This document shows, piece after piece, positions 51,384 to 63,271 of a DNA stretch of 64,000 nt. The position numbers and the translations under genes were made by a program. This DNA is from Coptis chinensis (Eukaryota > Streptophyta > Magnoliopsida > Ranunculales > Ranunculaceae), in the NCBI GenBank assembly GCA_015680905.1, contig CM027377.1:11432501-11496500 (forward strand), read 5' to 3'. Numbering within the stretch: position 1 is the stretch's first letter; each line of letters opens with the position of its first letter. The notes under the pieces are model-generated. The model saw nothing but the letters and a program-made list of their open reading frames with translations. It was not told the origin of the DNA and made no database searches.

Positions 51384-54331
51384 ATGAGGATTCTTAGTTG
51401 GAACTGTCGGGGATGTGGAAACGCATCCACAGTTAGACACTTACAATACTTGATCAACAGTAACAATTTAGACATATCATTCATATCAGAAACTAAAGCT
51501 TCACAAAACCATATTAACTTACTTGTCAAAATTCTTAATTATCCACATCATTTTGAAATACCAGCTATCAATACTGCAGGGGGCCTTTGCCTAATGTGGA
51601 AAGCTGGTATAAATGTACAAATAACTTCATCTTCTTTTCATCACATCACTTCTTCCATTTTCTTGGGGTCCTAATTCTTTTCCTTGGACTGGTTGTTTCT
51701 TTTATGGTAGTCCTTATCCTAACACTAGAGATACAAGTTGGAATCCAATCCGTAACCTTCACAACAAAACCTCCCCTATCTTGATCATTGGTGATCTAAA
51801 TGTCACTCTTGCACCTGATGAATCTATTGGAGGAAAAGATTATGAATTTAATGATGGACAACCGGCTCATGATATTATTAGAGATCTTGCGCTCATAGAT
51901 TTTGGTTTCAAAGGGTACCCATACACTTGGTCTAACAAGAGGGTTGGACAAGACAACATCCAAAAAAGATTAGACAGGGCCTTAACAAATTCTGATTGGA
52001 ACCTCCTGTTCCCTGATTCTAATCTGCAACACCTACAAGCAATATCCTCTGACCATTGTGCTCTTCTTCTCAACACACAACCATCCATCCATCATTAACC
52101 AAAACCTTTCATGTTTCATTCAATGTGGCTGGATCATCCCTCTTACTACAAAACTGTCCATTTAGCTTGGCCAAAACTCAAATCACCAAACTCCTCTTCT
52201 AAGCCTATACATCTTCTTCCTTTCCACCTCTCCTCAACCAAAAAAGCTTTGAGAACTTGGAACATAACCACTTTTGGAAACATACAGAGACAAATATTTG
52301 CATCTCACAAAACCATTGAAAGTTTTAATAATCTTGTTCCTTTTAAATATAATTTATCTTTCAAAAAAAAAGCCATGGATCAACTTGATTACCTTCTGGC
52401 CTGTGAGGGAAAGATGTGGAAACAAAAATCGAGAGATAAAGAAATAGTTGAAGGAGATAGAAACACAAAGTTTTTTCACATAAAAACTTTAAGACATAGG
52501 AAATATAATAGGATTGAATGGCTTAAAACTTCAACTGATCAATGGATTTCTTCCCCTAAAGACATAGGACAGGCTTTAGTTGATCACTTCTCAAACCTTT
52601 TAAATGATGACAAGCATGTGAACCTGATTCCTATAACATCCCTTTTTCGTAAAGCTATATCTGTAGGGGATAATTGTGACATTTTGAGAGCTGTAACTCA
52701 AGATGAAGTAAAAGATGTCATGTTTAGTATTGGAGGTCTAAAGTCTCCTAGCCTTGATGGGTTCCCTGCCCTCTTTTATCATAGTTCTTGGGATTTACTA
52801 GGATTGGAAGTCTATCAGATGGTGTCTGAATTCTTCAGAACAGGCCACACACTCATAAATATCAATCATACAAATATAGCTCTCATACCAAAATGTACAA
52901 ATCCAAAAACTTGTTCTGAATTTAGGCCCATAAGCCTTTGCAACATCTCATACAAAGTCATCTCAAAGCTTCTTTCCAACAAACTAAAAAATATCATTGC
53001 TCCATGAATCTCACCTTTTCAAAGTGCCTTTGTTCCAAAGAGGCAAATCACTAACAATATAATTTTAGCTCATGAGATTATGCACACTTTGAAACACAAG
53101 AAAGGCATATCAGGTTTAATGGCAATCAAACTTGACATGTCAAAAGCTTTTGATAGAGTTAACTGGAACACTATTACCACCATCCTTAGCTCCTTAGGTT
53201 TTAATGCATCATATGTAAATTTGGTAACTCAATGTATATCATCTCCTCAATTTTCTATCATGGTCAATGGGTCTCCTCATGGGTTTTTCAAATCCAAAAA
53301 AGGCCTTACACAAGGGCCCTGTCCCCTCTTCTGTTCATCCTTTGTATGGAAGTCTTGACAAGAATATTAAATGAAAAAATTCAAAAAAATAAACTACATG
53401 GAATAAAAATCTCATAGAATAGTTGTCCTATAGCTCACATTCTTTTTGCAGATAATGCTTTCATTTTATGTAGAGCAAATATTAAGGAAGCTAAAGAACT
53501 TCTTGATGCATTAAATCTTTTTTGCGACATTACTGGTCAAGAAATAAATTATGAAAAGTCTGGAATCCATTTTAGTCATAATATGCCATCAAATGAAGCA
53601 ATAGGTATCCAGCCATTGTTAAAAATGAAAACTATACAAATTGGAGAAAAATATTTAGGTTCAACCCTCTTCCTTGGACAACCAAAATTTGAGATCTTCA
53701 ACCATCTAATAATTGACAAGGTTAACTCAAAAATTGCAGGTTGGAAAGGTAAATTGTTTTCTCAAGCAGCAATAACGGTCCTAATTAAATCAGTATCATC
53801 AGCTATTCCAGTGTTTCTTATGAGCACTTTCCTTTTACCTCTAGCTGTAACATCTACCCTAAATGCTTTGCAAAGAGACTTTTCGTGGGGAACAAATACT
53901 GGTAAAAGCCATCCTCAGCTCTATATTTGAAGAATTAGGGATTCATTTGTAAATAAAAAAGGAATGGAGGACTAGGGATAAGATATATGGAAACAAATTA
54001 TTTATCTCACCTTACCAGAATTTTATGGCATATTATAACTAAACCATATTCCTTACTATCCAAACAATTGAAAGGTAAGTACCACCCTAATAGTAATGCT
54101 CTTCACTCTAGACTAAAACAAGGGACATCATGGTTTTGGCAAGGAATGCAAAAGGCCCTATCATCAAAGACAACTCAATATGGCAGGTAGGTTCAAGTAA
54201 GAATATAAACATATGGGATGATGCTTGGCTCTCTGAATGTCCTAATGGCAGGATTGCTTCTTATATTGTATATAATCCTCTATTTACTAAAGTTTCTGAT
54301 CTTATAAATATTACTACTATAACATGGAATA
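51384..54331 (+). pseudogene. LINE ORF2 5' part: endonuclease and reverse transcriptase
   Basis: The endonuclease reading breaks after FLGS near 51674 and resumes one frame over before IIGDLNVTLAPDESIGGKDY. The long frame 52111-53007 carries GDRNTKFFH, the RT start IGGLKSPSLDGFPALFY and SEFRPISLCNISYKVISKLL. A stop ends it, then [18 protein letters not shown] and [14 protein letters not shown] follow in the same frame, with another frame change after KKGLTQG. The catalytic FADD box reads FADN (near 53449), so the second aspartate is lost. The part closes with WDDAWLSECPNGRI before the LTR insertion. Confidence 0.85.
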
Positions 54332-54336
54332 TAAAT

Positions 54337-56988
54337 TGTCACAGCCCGAATTTCTAAACAATTAAAAAAATGAATAATTGAAATATAAATATCTCAACCA
54401 TCACTTGGTTCAATTGTCTAAAAACCCAGGCTATGACGGGGGGATACAACACATGTCAAACCCTAAAACCCACATCACAACAGGATCAACTCAACAACAA
54501 AAATCTCCAAAATTCTCTTTATTACTTTATGAAAGTTTATTTCCCATCCAAAAATCATCACTATAACATTCTAAGAATAACAGGTCCTCAACATCATATT
54601 CTCATGTCATATAAAAATGTAACCTACGTTATTACATCCGTCCAATAAAACAGACCTAATAAAAATAAACTCCCGGACTGCTCCAGGCAAGAATCCAAAT
54701 CACACGCCGCGGTTCCACTGCCTTCCACCTATGTTCCCAAGAACACACCCACGTTGCCAAAACAAAGCAAACATGGGTCAGCAAATTGAATTTGGCTTGG
54801 TATGAGTAGACTAAACACATATAAACATTCAAAACTTTTCTTATCCCACTAACACTTTAACTCTATCATAATCCTAATCATTCACAACTTGGAAGATGGT
54901 AGTTCCGGCCATTTCAACCGCATAACTTCTTCCCAAAACAAAACTTCCATTATATAACTCATTATAATAACTCGTTTTAATATCTAAATACCGAATTAAA
55001 ACTTACCGATATTCGTTCTTTGTTTAAGGGTAGGACCGGCGTCCTCAAGACAAAATGTTATTAAGTCCTACCCTCCTCGCAAAAGAAAGTTAGAACTTGC
55101 ATATAACATATGTAGATATCCTATGTATTCAAAAAGTAACCCAAACACTTTCGCATAATCAAATAATACAACTAACCCACAAGGCTAATACCTTAGTTCC
55201 TCTCTAGCAGGCCCAAACAATCCGGGCATTCATGGCATTCATTCGAATAATACCCGGTCATTCATGACACATTCAATGAATACCCATATATAACGCTTAA
55301 CGGGCCATTTATGGCACATTCAATAAATGCCCACCTAACATATGACATCAACGGTCGTAAAACTCAATATCCAAAATTTTAGGCGTGGAGAGTTCTAAAA
55401 GAGTGAGGTAAATTGTTTTACGATTATTGAAATTTATTGTATTTATTATTTCGAGAATCCACGAAATATCTTGATTCACGATTTTAGGTTTTACGCGCGT
55501 TATTAATTTCATGAATGTCTAAGTGTCAACGTTGTATATCATAAAATACTGCACAATCACATATTAGTTAATACACGTACACACGTATATATAGAAAGGT
55601 CTTAGCCTAAAGCCAAGCACGTTAATAGTCCTAGACTTATCCTATTAGACTGAATCATAATTTTAGGAAAAGTCAAATTTTCGGGTCAACTGGTCAAAGT
55701 CAACTCTGGTCAAAGTCAAAGTCAACTCTGGTCAAAGTCAGAGTCCACTCTGGTCAACAGTCAAAGTCAGAGTCCACAAACTCTTCTAACTCAAAAGCCC
55801 AAAGTCTAAAGCCCATAGGCTAACTTAAGCCCAAAAACTAAAATCCAAAAGTAAAAAGATAAAAGCCCATCCCGATTTGGCCCAAGCCCAAATCGGAAGG
55901 CACTGTTCATCTCCTTCCTCACCAAAACTTCCACCAGCCGACCACCACAACCCACCAACCCATCTCCAATTTAAATCCCACGGTTGGATTCATCACAAAA
56001 AACCCAATCCACCGATACCCTCAAATCTCAATTCCATTATACTGCGAAAATCGCGTTCTACGCCATTAATGGCTTCTCTTGAGCTTCAACAGCCCCCAAC
56101 CCCCTATGAAATCAATTCTCATTTCACCAACACAGTTCTATACTAAAACCACAGTACAACCCATCAAAACACACAACAAAATTAAATAGTATCGATTCCA
56201 GATCGCGCCTCCATTAACGCCATTAACCACCGTCCGACTGCTTCACAGTACTCCAAACAAACCACCAACCTCTACCCATCACTCGATATCAACTGACCAC
56301 CCCCTTCAACCAACCAAAAAGGGTTGGTTCTCACAACCAAAACAACCGGCAGTATAAAACATGTGGAAAACTAAATCACTATAATCTAACAATTTTCGAC
56401 AGTATGTAATCATGTGATTAGAGTTAATACTTCGAATTATTATAAACACACTTTGTTCAATCAGTGCGCAAACAAATTGATTGCAGACAATTTTTCTGTT
56501 GTTAAAATCACTGCATAAACATATAGCAGACAAGTTTTTCTGTTGTTCAATCACTGCGTAGACATATCGCGCAGACAAGTTTACAGAGCATGCATAGAAC
56601 GGCACAGAACCAGCAGATGACGGAAGTTTATAAAAATTTAGAAAGACAATAGTAACGAAGAAAATCCATGAGTTAAACAAAAATATCTACTCACCCGTGA
56701 TTAGCTCCCGCTGTCAGCTAGCTATCCGTAGATTTCTATAAAAACTTCCTTTTCCTCTCTCAGTAAAATTCTCCCTTTTTCTGTTTAAAACTCTCTGTGT
56801 TTTCCTAACTCTCCGTGCAAACTCCTTTTTGTTTTAAACCCCCGCGAAAAACAAGGAAGGAAGGTTTATCTCCTAACCTACGGGGTTTCCTATCCTTAAT
56901 AGAGTTTATCCTATTTTTTGTTTTAATTATTATTATTATTATTATTATTTTATACTAGGAAAACAAAAGAAAAAGCCGGGGTGTTATA
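54337..56988 (+). mobile_element. Solo LTR C, same family as A and B, inside the LINE
   Basis: It begins TGTCACAGCCCGAATTT and ends GGGGTGTTATA, with an exact 5-bp duplication TAAAT (54332-54336 and 56989-56993). Length is 2652 bp, shorter than A and B. Shared blocks include CTATGTTCCCAAGAACACAC, CATGGGTCAGCAAATTGAAT and CAAGGCTAATACCTTAGTTC. It has no coding content and is younger than the LINE it interrupts. Confidence 0.8.
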
Positions 56989-57014
56989 TAAATGCTCTTA
57001 ACTCTCTCTTTGAT

Positions 57015-58160
57015 ATGGACACCTCTCTTAAAATCCAAAAAATTTACTTACCTAGATTCAACCAAGTAGATAAATTAAAGTGGAAACTCAATAAAAATGG
57101 ACAACATTCAGTTAAATCTACGCACAATGAACTCAGTTCCAAAAATGCATCTGTTGTTTTAAACAAAACTAATAATTTGGCTTTTTGGCATAATGATTTG
57201 AATCCAAGGGCTTCTTTATTTGCTTGGAAATGCTATAATAGTATTGTCGTCCCTACAAGAGATCACCTTAGTACTATATTGTATGTGCCTATCAAAAAAT
57301 GCATGTTATGTAACTCCTGCATGGAATCTGTGCACCATATTCTCTTAGTTTGTCCTTTGACTAGGTCACTCTGGTTCTCCACCCCTTGGAACTTTAGACT
57401 AAATGAGTTTGAGAATTTGCAGGTAAAGGATTGGATTGATTTATGGTACAAACCATCGTCAAACTGGCTAGTTGAAACCAATCTATGGACAAGCTTTTGT
57501 TTGTTCATATATTGGATCATTTGGTTAGAAAGGTGCAACATTCTACATAATAACTCTGCTCCAAACTGGTACCATTTATCTAATCATATTCAAGGCTTTT
57601 TCAGCAAACAGACTAAATTTGGAAATCAAGTTAACACTCTAAAACAGAAGCAAAATATATACTGGATGCCACCAAAAATAAATAGCATGAAGTTAAACAT
57701 TGATGCTAGCTTTAAAGAACAAGGTAAATTCAGTGGATTAGGATATGCATTACGAGACTCAAAATGTTTTTTTGTGACTGTAGGAATAGATCGAGGAAAT
57801 GTGAATACAGCAGAAGAGGCAGAAAGCCAAGGATTATTACTCAGGGCTATTGAATGGAGCAGAAAATTCACGACGGCCAATCTTGAAGTGGAAGTAGATG
57901 CAAGAAACATATGCAACTTTTTGAACAAAAAGAGAGTAAATATTTCCTGGAAGTCAGAGATTATGCTCTTTGATGCAATTGAACTATTTTTCTGTTTTGA
58001 CTATATATGTAATAAATTGGGTACCAAGAACAACAAATAGAGTAGTCCATATGTTAGCCATACATGGGCAAACTCTCCCTCCACGTTCGGAGTGGATTAC
58101 ATTGCCACCATTTTGGTTGATGGACGCTTTGGAGGAGGATCGTTCAGTTGTAACTCCTAA
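57015..58160 (+). pseudogene. LINE ORF2 3' part: zf-RVT and RNase H
   Basis: After the LTR the LINE frame resumes with DKLKWKLNKNGQHSVKS, then FWHNDLNPRASLFAWKC, the zinc-binding CMLCNSCMESVHHILLVC and W, and an RNase H domain with NIDASF, AEEAESQG and VEVDARNICNFLN. One frame change near 58040 separates the RNase H from the C-terminal PRTTNRVVHMLA and FWLMDALEEDRS tail. The frame then reads into the TA repeat without a clear stop before it. Confidence 0.85.
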
Positions 58161-58164
58161 ACCA

Positions 58165-58168
<4 letters not shown>

Positions 58169-58202
<34 letters not shown>
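58169..58202. repeat. (TA)n microsatellite at the LINE 3' end
   Basis: An uninterrupted run of TA dinucleotides directly follows the LINE C-terminal codons and is probably its 3' tail. The Helitron end abuts it. Confidence 0.85.
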
Positions 58203-58203
<1 letters not shown>

Positions 58204-58229
58204 TAGAATTTAACCCGTGGCTATGCCAC
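58203..58229 (-). other. Helitron 3' terminus (hairpin and CTAG)
   Basis: Minus-strand order is the hairpin GTGGC-ATA-GCCAC, then ten bases, then CTAG. This is the terminator-like signal used by Helitrons to end rolling-circle replication. The stem is only 5 bp, so it is shorter than many functional ones. Confidence 0.85.
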
Positions 58230-58790
58230 TCAAGTCATAATGGATGTAAAAATTACATCTAGTCTTCGTGGAGGCGATAAAAAATTGCATATGTTTCCAA
58301 ATAATCGTACAGAATTTATCTAACTTGAATGACATTTTTACAATACGAATGTATAGTAATGTTCTCAGCTTGGCCGAGGCAGGCATCGTGAATGTTCCCA
58401 CCACTTCTCATGCCACTCATCACCCATTCTATGCTTCCCCACTTGTCTGCGCAGTTTTCTCCATATATAGTAGGCCACATTTCCAGTTGCTTTGCATGAG
58501 TTTGGCCTCTATTCAAACTAAAACGACAATATGAAGAAGTTTATTGAAGAGTTTGGCCTCAAAGAAAAGGATGTCACTGAAAACCTTGAACAAAGAATGA
58601 ATGTAAATAGTTATGCTTGTCGTAGTATGTTAATTACCTTCAAAGTCGCTAATGATGCGGCATAATAAGATAATTCCACCGCAAGAAAAATATTAATAAC
58701 TTTAGAAGTAATTTTGTATAAATTTTAAAGCTCAAAAGTTACGAAATATACCTTCTCTCAAACTAAAGCAGGACTTCAGGATACACGATA
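58230..58790 (-). other. Helitron 3' untranslated part
   Basis: This stretch between the helicase C-terminus and the hairpin holds only short frames with no recognised domain. I see no captured gene fragment. Confidence 0.5.
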
Positions 58791-60418
58791 TTAGTTGTGT
58801 GGTTTGAAGAATTAGGAGGGAGGATGACACTGATTCGTTTTGAAGAAGTGCATCTTGATAACGCCACATATAATTGACCATGGCTAAACACCGGGTTTCA
58901 CAAATCAATACCAACGTACTTAACAGACTGTCCTTGTGATTTGTTTATCGTCATTGGAAACGACAATCGAATCGAAAACTGTCGTCTGGTCATTTGAAAT
59001 AGTATTTCATTGGTTGAAGGCGTTAATGATATTCTCGGGATAAAGCGTACATTCCCTGCTTTTTCTCCAGTTAAGATTAGAACTTGCACCACGTGTGGCT
59101 TTGTGCACACAATCATCGGTAGTCTTTGTTACAAAGTCCATCTGTTGGCGCTATATTTCTCAGCAACATTACTGGGCATCCCTTCTTGAGCATAAGCTTG
59201 AATGGAGGCAACCTAGAAGGATCGAGTGAGTTCAAGTACTCTGTTGGATAGCTATTTGCGTTACTACTAACAACAACACCGGCCTAACTTTGTCGACACC
59301 TAAGCAAACAATTTCTTCCCGGAAACGTATCTAGTGCATTAGCATTTATAGTGTTAACATCATCGTTGCGTGCTGAAAGGATAGTCCGCTTGGTCAAATA
59401 GTTTGGGTCAGCTTCATACTGCTCACTTAGATCGGGATATACATTATTTAGCAAGTCATGAAGATTGCTACAATTTTGAATCTCCGGCGGCAATTGAACA
59501 CTTTCTTCTGGTTTTATTCCAACCTGAAAATTTCAAATGAGAGCATATGAGATGAGTGATTGTGTATAATTTAAAATGGTCAGCAAAAAACATTATTTTT
59601 TTCAAGAAATTAAGTAATACCTCGATCAAGAAATTAGAGAACAACACGTTCTCTAGCAAGTCACTGTCTAATCTCATATTTTGCACCAAAGATAAAACAT
59701 TGACGTGTTTCCAGAGCAAAGACCTTTTCAGTGATGCACCTACAATATCCTCACGTTCACCTTGTGGTACAACTGGCAGAATTTGTCGGAAGTCACCGCC
59801 TAGAACAACAGTGATTCCATCAAATGGTCTTTCATTGTTATAAACATCCCAGAGTAAACGGTCGACTGCTTCAATACAAAACCTATGCTGCATCGAGACT
59901 TCATCCCAAATTATCAATTTTGTTTCTTTAAACAGACCTGCTTGGAGCGAATCCTTTTTGAAGCCGCACATAGAGTTCTCCAATACATCAAAAGGAATAG
60001 AAAAAGTTGAATGAGCTGTTCTACCACCATCTAATAAAAGCGACGCAATACCAGATGAAGCAACTACAATCACAATATGTCCTAGATGACGACATTTAGC
60101 TGCAATCGTATTATACACAAATGTCTTTCCTGTACCTGCAGCTCCATTTAAGAAGAAAATTCCCCCTGCATTTTGCATGACTGAATCAACCATGGTATCA
60201 AACGCATGGCGTTGCTCATTGTTAAGACGATCAATGTTACGGTTGATTTGTTCATCTTGTAAATCAAACTGGAGTTGGCGTTGCTCCCAAATTAGTCTAT
60301 TTCCAATCCATTTGTTCCATTTTTTGAGTGGTCAGGGCATTGGAGGAAAGTTTTCTAGAGTTTTGTTTTTAGATTCCATGAGAAACTGCTCCAATAGATG
60401 CAACCCGTAATCTGTCAC
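58790..60418 (-). pseudogene. Helitron RepHel, PIF1-like helicase domain
   Basis: This is the 5'-3' DNA helicase half of the Helitron transposase. Conserved boxes in order: [16 protein letters not shown], Walker A GAAGTGKT (near 60120), [18 protein letters not shown], Walker [39 protein letters not shown], then [13 protein letters not shown] and the [10 protein letters not shown] region in changed form (YMWRYQDAL) near 58870. Frames change around 59560 (possibly an intron near 59525-59590), around 59300-59120 and near 58900, so the domain is not intact end to end. Confidence 0.88.
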
Positions 60419-60489
60419 CTGCAGGAAAATTGTGTATTAATAATATAATATAGGCTACATGAAGGAGGCATTAATATAATATCTGTCAC
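60419..60489 (-). other. Small intron in the Helitron gene bounded by a 13-bp repeat
   Basis: Exon NPSKEQ joins VTDYGLHLLEQ across a 71-nt gap with GT-AG borders. The 13-mer GCAGGTGACAGAT occurs at both junctions, once ending the upstream exon and starting the intron, once ending the intron and starting the next exon. That is what a duplicated AGGT-containing segment would leave. Confidence 0.7.
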
Positions 60490-61080
60490 CTGCTCTTTTG
60501 ATGGATTAGGAATGTTGAAGATAGTTCGTAATTTGTGCGCCAAGTCGTCGCATATACTTGTTGAAAATCTATCCCACAACAAATGTGGTTGCACTGGATT
60601 TCATTCCAATAGAATAATGCCGAACAATCTCCTTAGCTGATATCCAGTATTCATTATCGCCGTTTCTTCTAAACAATGTATCCACTCTCCATCATCTTCA
60701 AGAAGTCCACATGCAACACATGCAGCCTTGAATGTTAGATGAGGAATACCTTTAAATTTGCGTAGATCCTCAAATGATGTTGGGTCCTTTACAATGGTCA
60801 ATAGTAGACGCAAGTAAAACCTCTCTCCCTCGTTGGGCTTGGCAAAATACATCCTGCCAATAGCATAACCACTACTTCTTTTAGTCCATACCATATCTGT
60901 TTTGTGCCAAACAAAATGCTCGGGAAATTCTTGGTAAGTATAGGGCCGAGCATCTGGATTTGAAGCACAACAAATAAGAATGCATGAGACTTCGACTTTT
61001 GTTGTTTAAGCCTCTCAAGAATATTCTCCATCGGTTCCTTAGGGTTGAACACAACATGATGCATACCGCAACAAATCATA
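60490..61080 (-). pseudogene. Helitron RepHel, region between Rep and helicase
   Basis: The segment starts with VFNPKEPMENILERL, then a frame change, then MVWTKRSSGYAIGRMYFAKP and NEGERFYLRLLLTIVKDPTS, the conserved linker of plant Helitron proteins. DGEWIHCLEETAIMNTGYQL follows. One stop lies near 60601. It connects the Rep nuclease to the helicase domain. Confidence 0.85.
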
Positions 61081-61145
61081 ACTTAATAGTATGGCATTCC
61101 AAAGATAACTTAATAGTATATTGATGAAATTTGTTTAATTAGGTG

Positions 61146-62356
61146 TTAAATACCTGGCAAGTGAAGAGATAACCTTACAACAGTTGGAAACTCTTCATGT
61201 AAGGAAAACCCAAATAGCCGCCAAGCTACTTCTGGTGGTCCAATATATCTGGCATCAATGTACTGTTTAATCTCATTTCCGCCGTCCAACACCATTATTG
61301 TTCTGTCATTGCCCTTGTAGATGTACTTGTGGATGTACTTAACACATTGCAATCCCGCACATACTTCGACATTAATGTGACAATTAAACATCCTCACCAA
61401 CTGTGGATTATATGGGACAACGTTCCTATTGTCAACCTCTTTGTCTTTCATCATATAGACACGTCCCGTGTTGCGACGCATATAAAGTGGATAACCGTCT
61501 TTTTGTATGGTTGTCGCATCTTTAAACTCATGTGGAAAATGCTTTGTGCACTTGCCATTTTCCATACACGGTGAGTTCATATTTTTAACACCACACGGTC
61601 CATGGATCATACAACTTTTTATTGTATCAAGAGCAAGGGATCCTTATCTGGGTCGGGAAATTCTGCAGATATAATTCGATCAATTTGGGTTGCGGTACGA
61701 ATTTTATCTTCATGCTTGAGGAAAAAGAGTGCATGTATGTGCGGGAGGCCACGCTTCTGAAATTCAATGGTGTACACATGAGCTACTTCACGGCCAAACA
61801 CATTTTTCTTCTTGATAAATTTCATTAAAGCTCTTCTCTTCAGTTCGAAAACACGGGCAAGAACATCAGGTCGATCAAATGCATTTTGGTTCTCTAAAAG
61901 GGGTTCTTGCACTTCTGGCCAGTGAGGATTAGCTGTCATCGTAATGAATATATCTGGATGCTTATTGTAACGTGTTATAGCCATTGAGTCTTGAAAGATC
62001 TCATACATGTACCTTGGACTTCCAATGAACGATGATGGCAAAATAAACCGCTGACCAACCTGATCAGGATCCGTATCCTCAGCTAAATCTGTCAAACTCA
62101 TGTACACTTCAGCACGAAGATCCTTTTGGTGGGTATAATGATAGTATAGCCGATTTTGCTCAGTAGAAGCCCAAGCATCACACAGAAGCTCCTGAAATAA
62201 TTTTCCACCACGGAGTATTGCTGAATATTCAGTATGACGTTCAAACAAACGATATGCATAAAACGCCATTTGAGTCAATCGCCTCGAATCGTCATCATTG
62301 ACATCATAAAGTTTCATTTCGGTTGACCATCCAAGCTCACCCCGAGGAAAAAACAA
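61146..62356 (-). pseudogene. Helitron RepHel, HUH Rep nuclease domain
   Basis: The long frame 61619-62356 reads FFPRGELGWSTEM, ITMTANPHWPEV and the HUH metal-binding motif GLPHIHALFFL near 61730. The next frame (61146-61610) gives HGPCGVKN, GKCTKHFPHEF and KYIHKYIYKGNDR, which contains the two tyrosines expected to nick and join DNA in Helitron replication. A one-frame shift lies between the two parts near 61615, just after DPDKDPLLL. A GT donor follows HLPG near 61153, so an intron probably separates it from the linker. Confidence 0.92.
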
Positions 62357-62403
62357 AGGATAATGCAGGGGTAGATAAGCGGGATTACATTCATCAATCT
62401 GCT

Positions 62404-63166
62404 TCAGTGCATTGCCTGATCTATAATGAAGAATGATATCTTTTGTGCTTCTGATTTAGTTCCATCCCCAGGTATAACAACTGCAATTTCATTTGCTGAA
62501 GGAAGATTGTATCGACGTCGGTCAGTAGATGTATTATAATGGAGATAAGCTGCCATGTCATTTTCCTCAGTTGTGCGAGCACTCAATATATCATATGCCT
62601 GACGAAATTTTTCAGCAAATCTATTACAATCCGGCGATTATACTACTCGAATGACATCTAAAACATCACGTCTCAATTCTGGATTTCGGCGATGACGCAC
62701 ATCAAGGGTTGGCTGGGTTATAAACATAGAGTTGAGCATAAGTCGGATCTTTCTCAGGTTCGGGTAGTAACGATCCAATTTGATGGCGTAACTCACCATG
62801 AACGGTGAATGGAATAGGACCGCTACCGCTGAATATTCGGTCATCCGGTTGACAACCGAGACTGGTAAATGCATTAGCCAAGTTATACTGACGAAGATGT
62901 TGTCTAAAAGACCTGGCTTTGGCGTCACTACCATCATATAGATCTTGAATCGCATGAGGCAATGGACTAAGTAAAGGAAGACTGACTTTTCCTTGTTTGC
63001 AACACGTCCCAAAAAGAGGTCTACTAAGCGATGAATTTGCAAGTCTTTCATCCATCCAAAGGTCGCTGCTTTTACGGAAGGGACATGCCACATCCATCTT
63101 TCCAAGATAATGTCGGGAGTGAATATGCATATCGAGAAAGATTCCTCTAGATGAGTCGTAACATTG
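62404..63166 (-). pseudogene. Helitron-like N-terminal domain
   Basis: The exon begins at 63166 after an AG acceptor. It reads MDERLAN, FGTCCKQGKVSLPLL, then SFRQHLRQYNLANAFTSLG and FTVHGELRHQIGSLLP, then AQLYVYNPA, the diagnostic Helitron N domain. The frame then changes to HRRNPELRRDVLDVIRVV, and a stop follows at about 62640. Another frame (62404-62586) gives SARTTEENDMAAYLHYNTST. The domain is recognisable but broken at three or more places. Confidence 0.88.
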
Positions 63167-63271
63167 CTAAAAATTGTTAAGTCGGAAAGAAATAAAAAGT
63201 ATGTCGAGATAATATTTTTGATCGAGAAAAAAAAACAAACTAAAAAAAAATAGACAGATAAATGAATTTAC

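Larger units (their letters stand above)
51384..58168 (+). mobile_element. L1-like LINE, 5' truncated, interrupted by solo LTR C
   Basis: The element shows plant L1 ORF2 parts in order: endonuclease start MRILSWNCRGCGN (51384) and IIGDLNVTL (near 51790), reverse transcriptase (about 52640-53480), the zinc-binding region CMLCNSCMESVHHILLVC (about 57300), RNase H with LNIDASFKEQGKFSG and AEEAESQGLLLRAIEWS (57690-57860), and a typical tail VPRTTNRVVHMLA. No ORF1 is seen. The 3' end runs into a (TA)n tract. Solo LTR C splits it at 54336. Several frame changes and stops make it dead. Confidence 0.9.

Noticed and set aside
58268-58534. Frame considered as a host gene fragment captured by the Helitron
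   Set aside because: No recognisable domain or splice structure; it overlaps other short frames on the opposite strand.
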